A stretch of 6,886 nucleotides of DNA. It comes from Gammaproteobacteria bacterium. GTDB taxonomy: Bacteria > Pseudomonadota > Gammaproteobacteria > Enterobacterales > Kangiellaceae. The stretch is taken from the NCBI GenBank assembly GCA_013372875.1, contig JABXIW010000293.1, positions 1 to 6,886 on the forward strand, given 5' to 3'. This document shows, in pieces, positions 6,786 through 6,886 of this stretch (position 1 is the first letter of the stretch; each line of letters begins with the position of its first letter). Made by a program: the position numbers and the translations under genes. The notes below the pieces were generated by a model, which was not told the origin of the DNA, made no database searches, and saw only the letters and a list, made by a program, of their open reading frames with translations.

Positions 6786-6886
6786 ATGCGCACAACTAAT
6801 TATTTATTATCGACCCTTAGAGAAGATCCAAGTGATGCTGAGCTGATCAGCCATAAATTGATGCTGCGTGCAGGCATGATCCGCAA
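6786..6886 (+). CDS. proS: Prolyl-tRNA synthetase, N-terminal fragment
   Basis: The first 33 codons of a class II synthetase that charges tRNA-Pro in the cytoplasm. The visible chain, from [14 protein letters not shown] through [13 protein letters not shown], matches the E. coli ProS N-terminus at most positions (MRTSQYLLSTLKET and [14 protein letters not shown]). Identity is therefore firm although only about 6 percent of the usual 570 residues are present. The catalytic motifs, the editing insertion typical of bacterial-type ProRS and the anticodon domain lie beyond the window. The ATG is set by the conserved MRT start. The ribosome site is weak (AAG about 4 bases upstream). The gene diverges from the lipoprotein gene across 161 bases. 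Confidence 0.95.
   Translation, partial: MRTTNYLLSTLREDPSDAELISHKLMLRAGMIR

Overview
The window looks like ordinary chromosome from a low-to-moderate G+C gammaproteobacterium. The AspS, DapE and ProS translations align closely with what I remember of the E. coli proteins (for example [11 protein letters not shown] against MRTSQYLLSTL at the ProS N-terminus). The AT-rich codon use and the OlsF-like lipid enzyme would suit a marine or environmental lineage, but I cannot name a genus. I see no tRNA, rRNA, CRISPR array, insertion sequence, integrase or phage gene.

Layout from left to right: aspS (aspartyl-tRNA synthetase, minus strand, C-terminus outside the window), with a possible 42-codon leader ORF overlapping its start codon; an olsF-like fused acyltransferase for ornithine-lipid synthesis (plus); dapE (succinyl-diaminopimelate desuccinylase, minus), convergent with olsF; an exported YtcJ-type metal-dependent amidohydrolase (plus), divergent from dapE; a 79-residue predicted lipoprotein (minus), almost touching the amidohydrolase tail to tail; and the first 33 codons of proS (prolyl-tRNA synthetase, plus), divergent from the lipoprotein. 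Orientation alternates at every junction, so each gene is probably its own transcription unit. The regulatory information therefore sits in three divergent intergenic regions (1406-1627, 4570-4731 and 6637-6785).

The genes do not form one pathway. Two class II aminoacyl-tRNA synthetase genes at the edges enclose four genes: a membrane-lipid enzyme, a lysine/peptidoglycan-precursor enzyme, an envelope amidohydrolase of unknown substrate and a lipoprotein of unknown role. The nearest thing to a special system is the single-protein ornithine-lipid synthase, whose upstream region holds a perfect half Pho box. That would fit phosphate-controlled replacement of phospholipids. Other points worth testing are the possible leader peptide before aspS, a dyad on the -10 of the lipoprotein promoter and a dyad between dapE and the amidohydrolase. 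I found no clear evidence of an undescribed multi-gene system.
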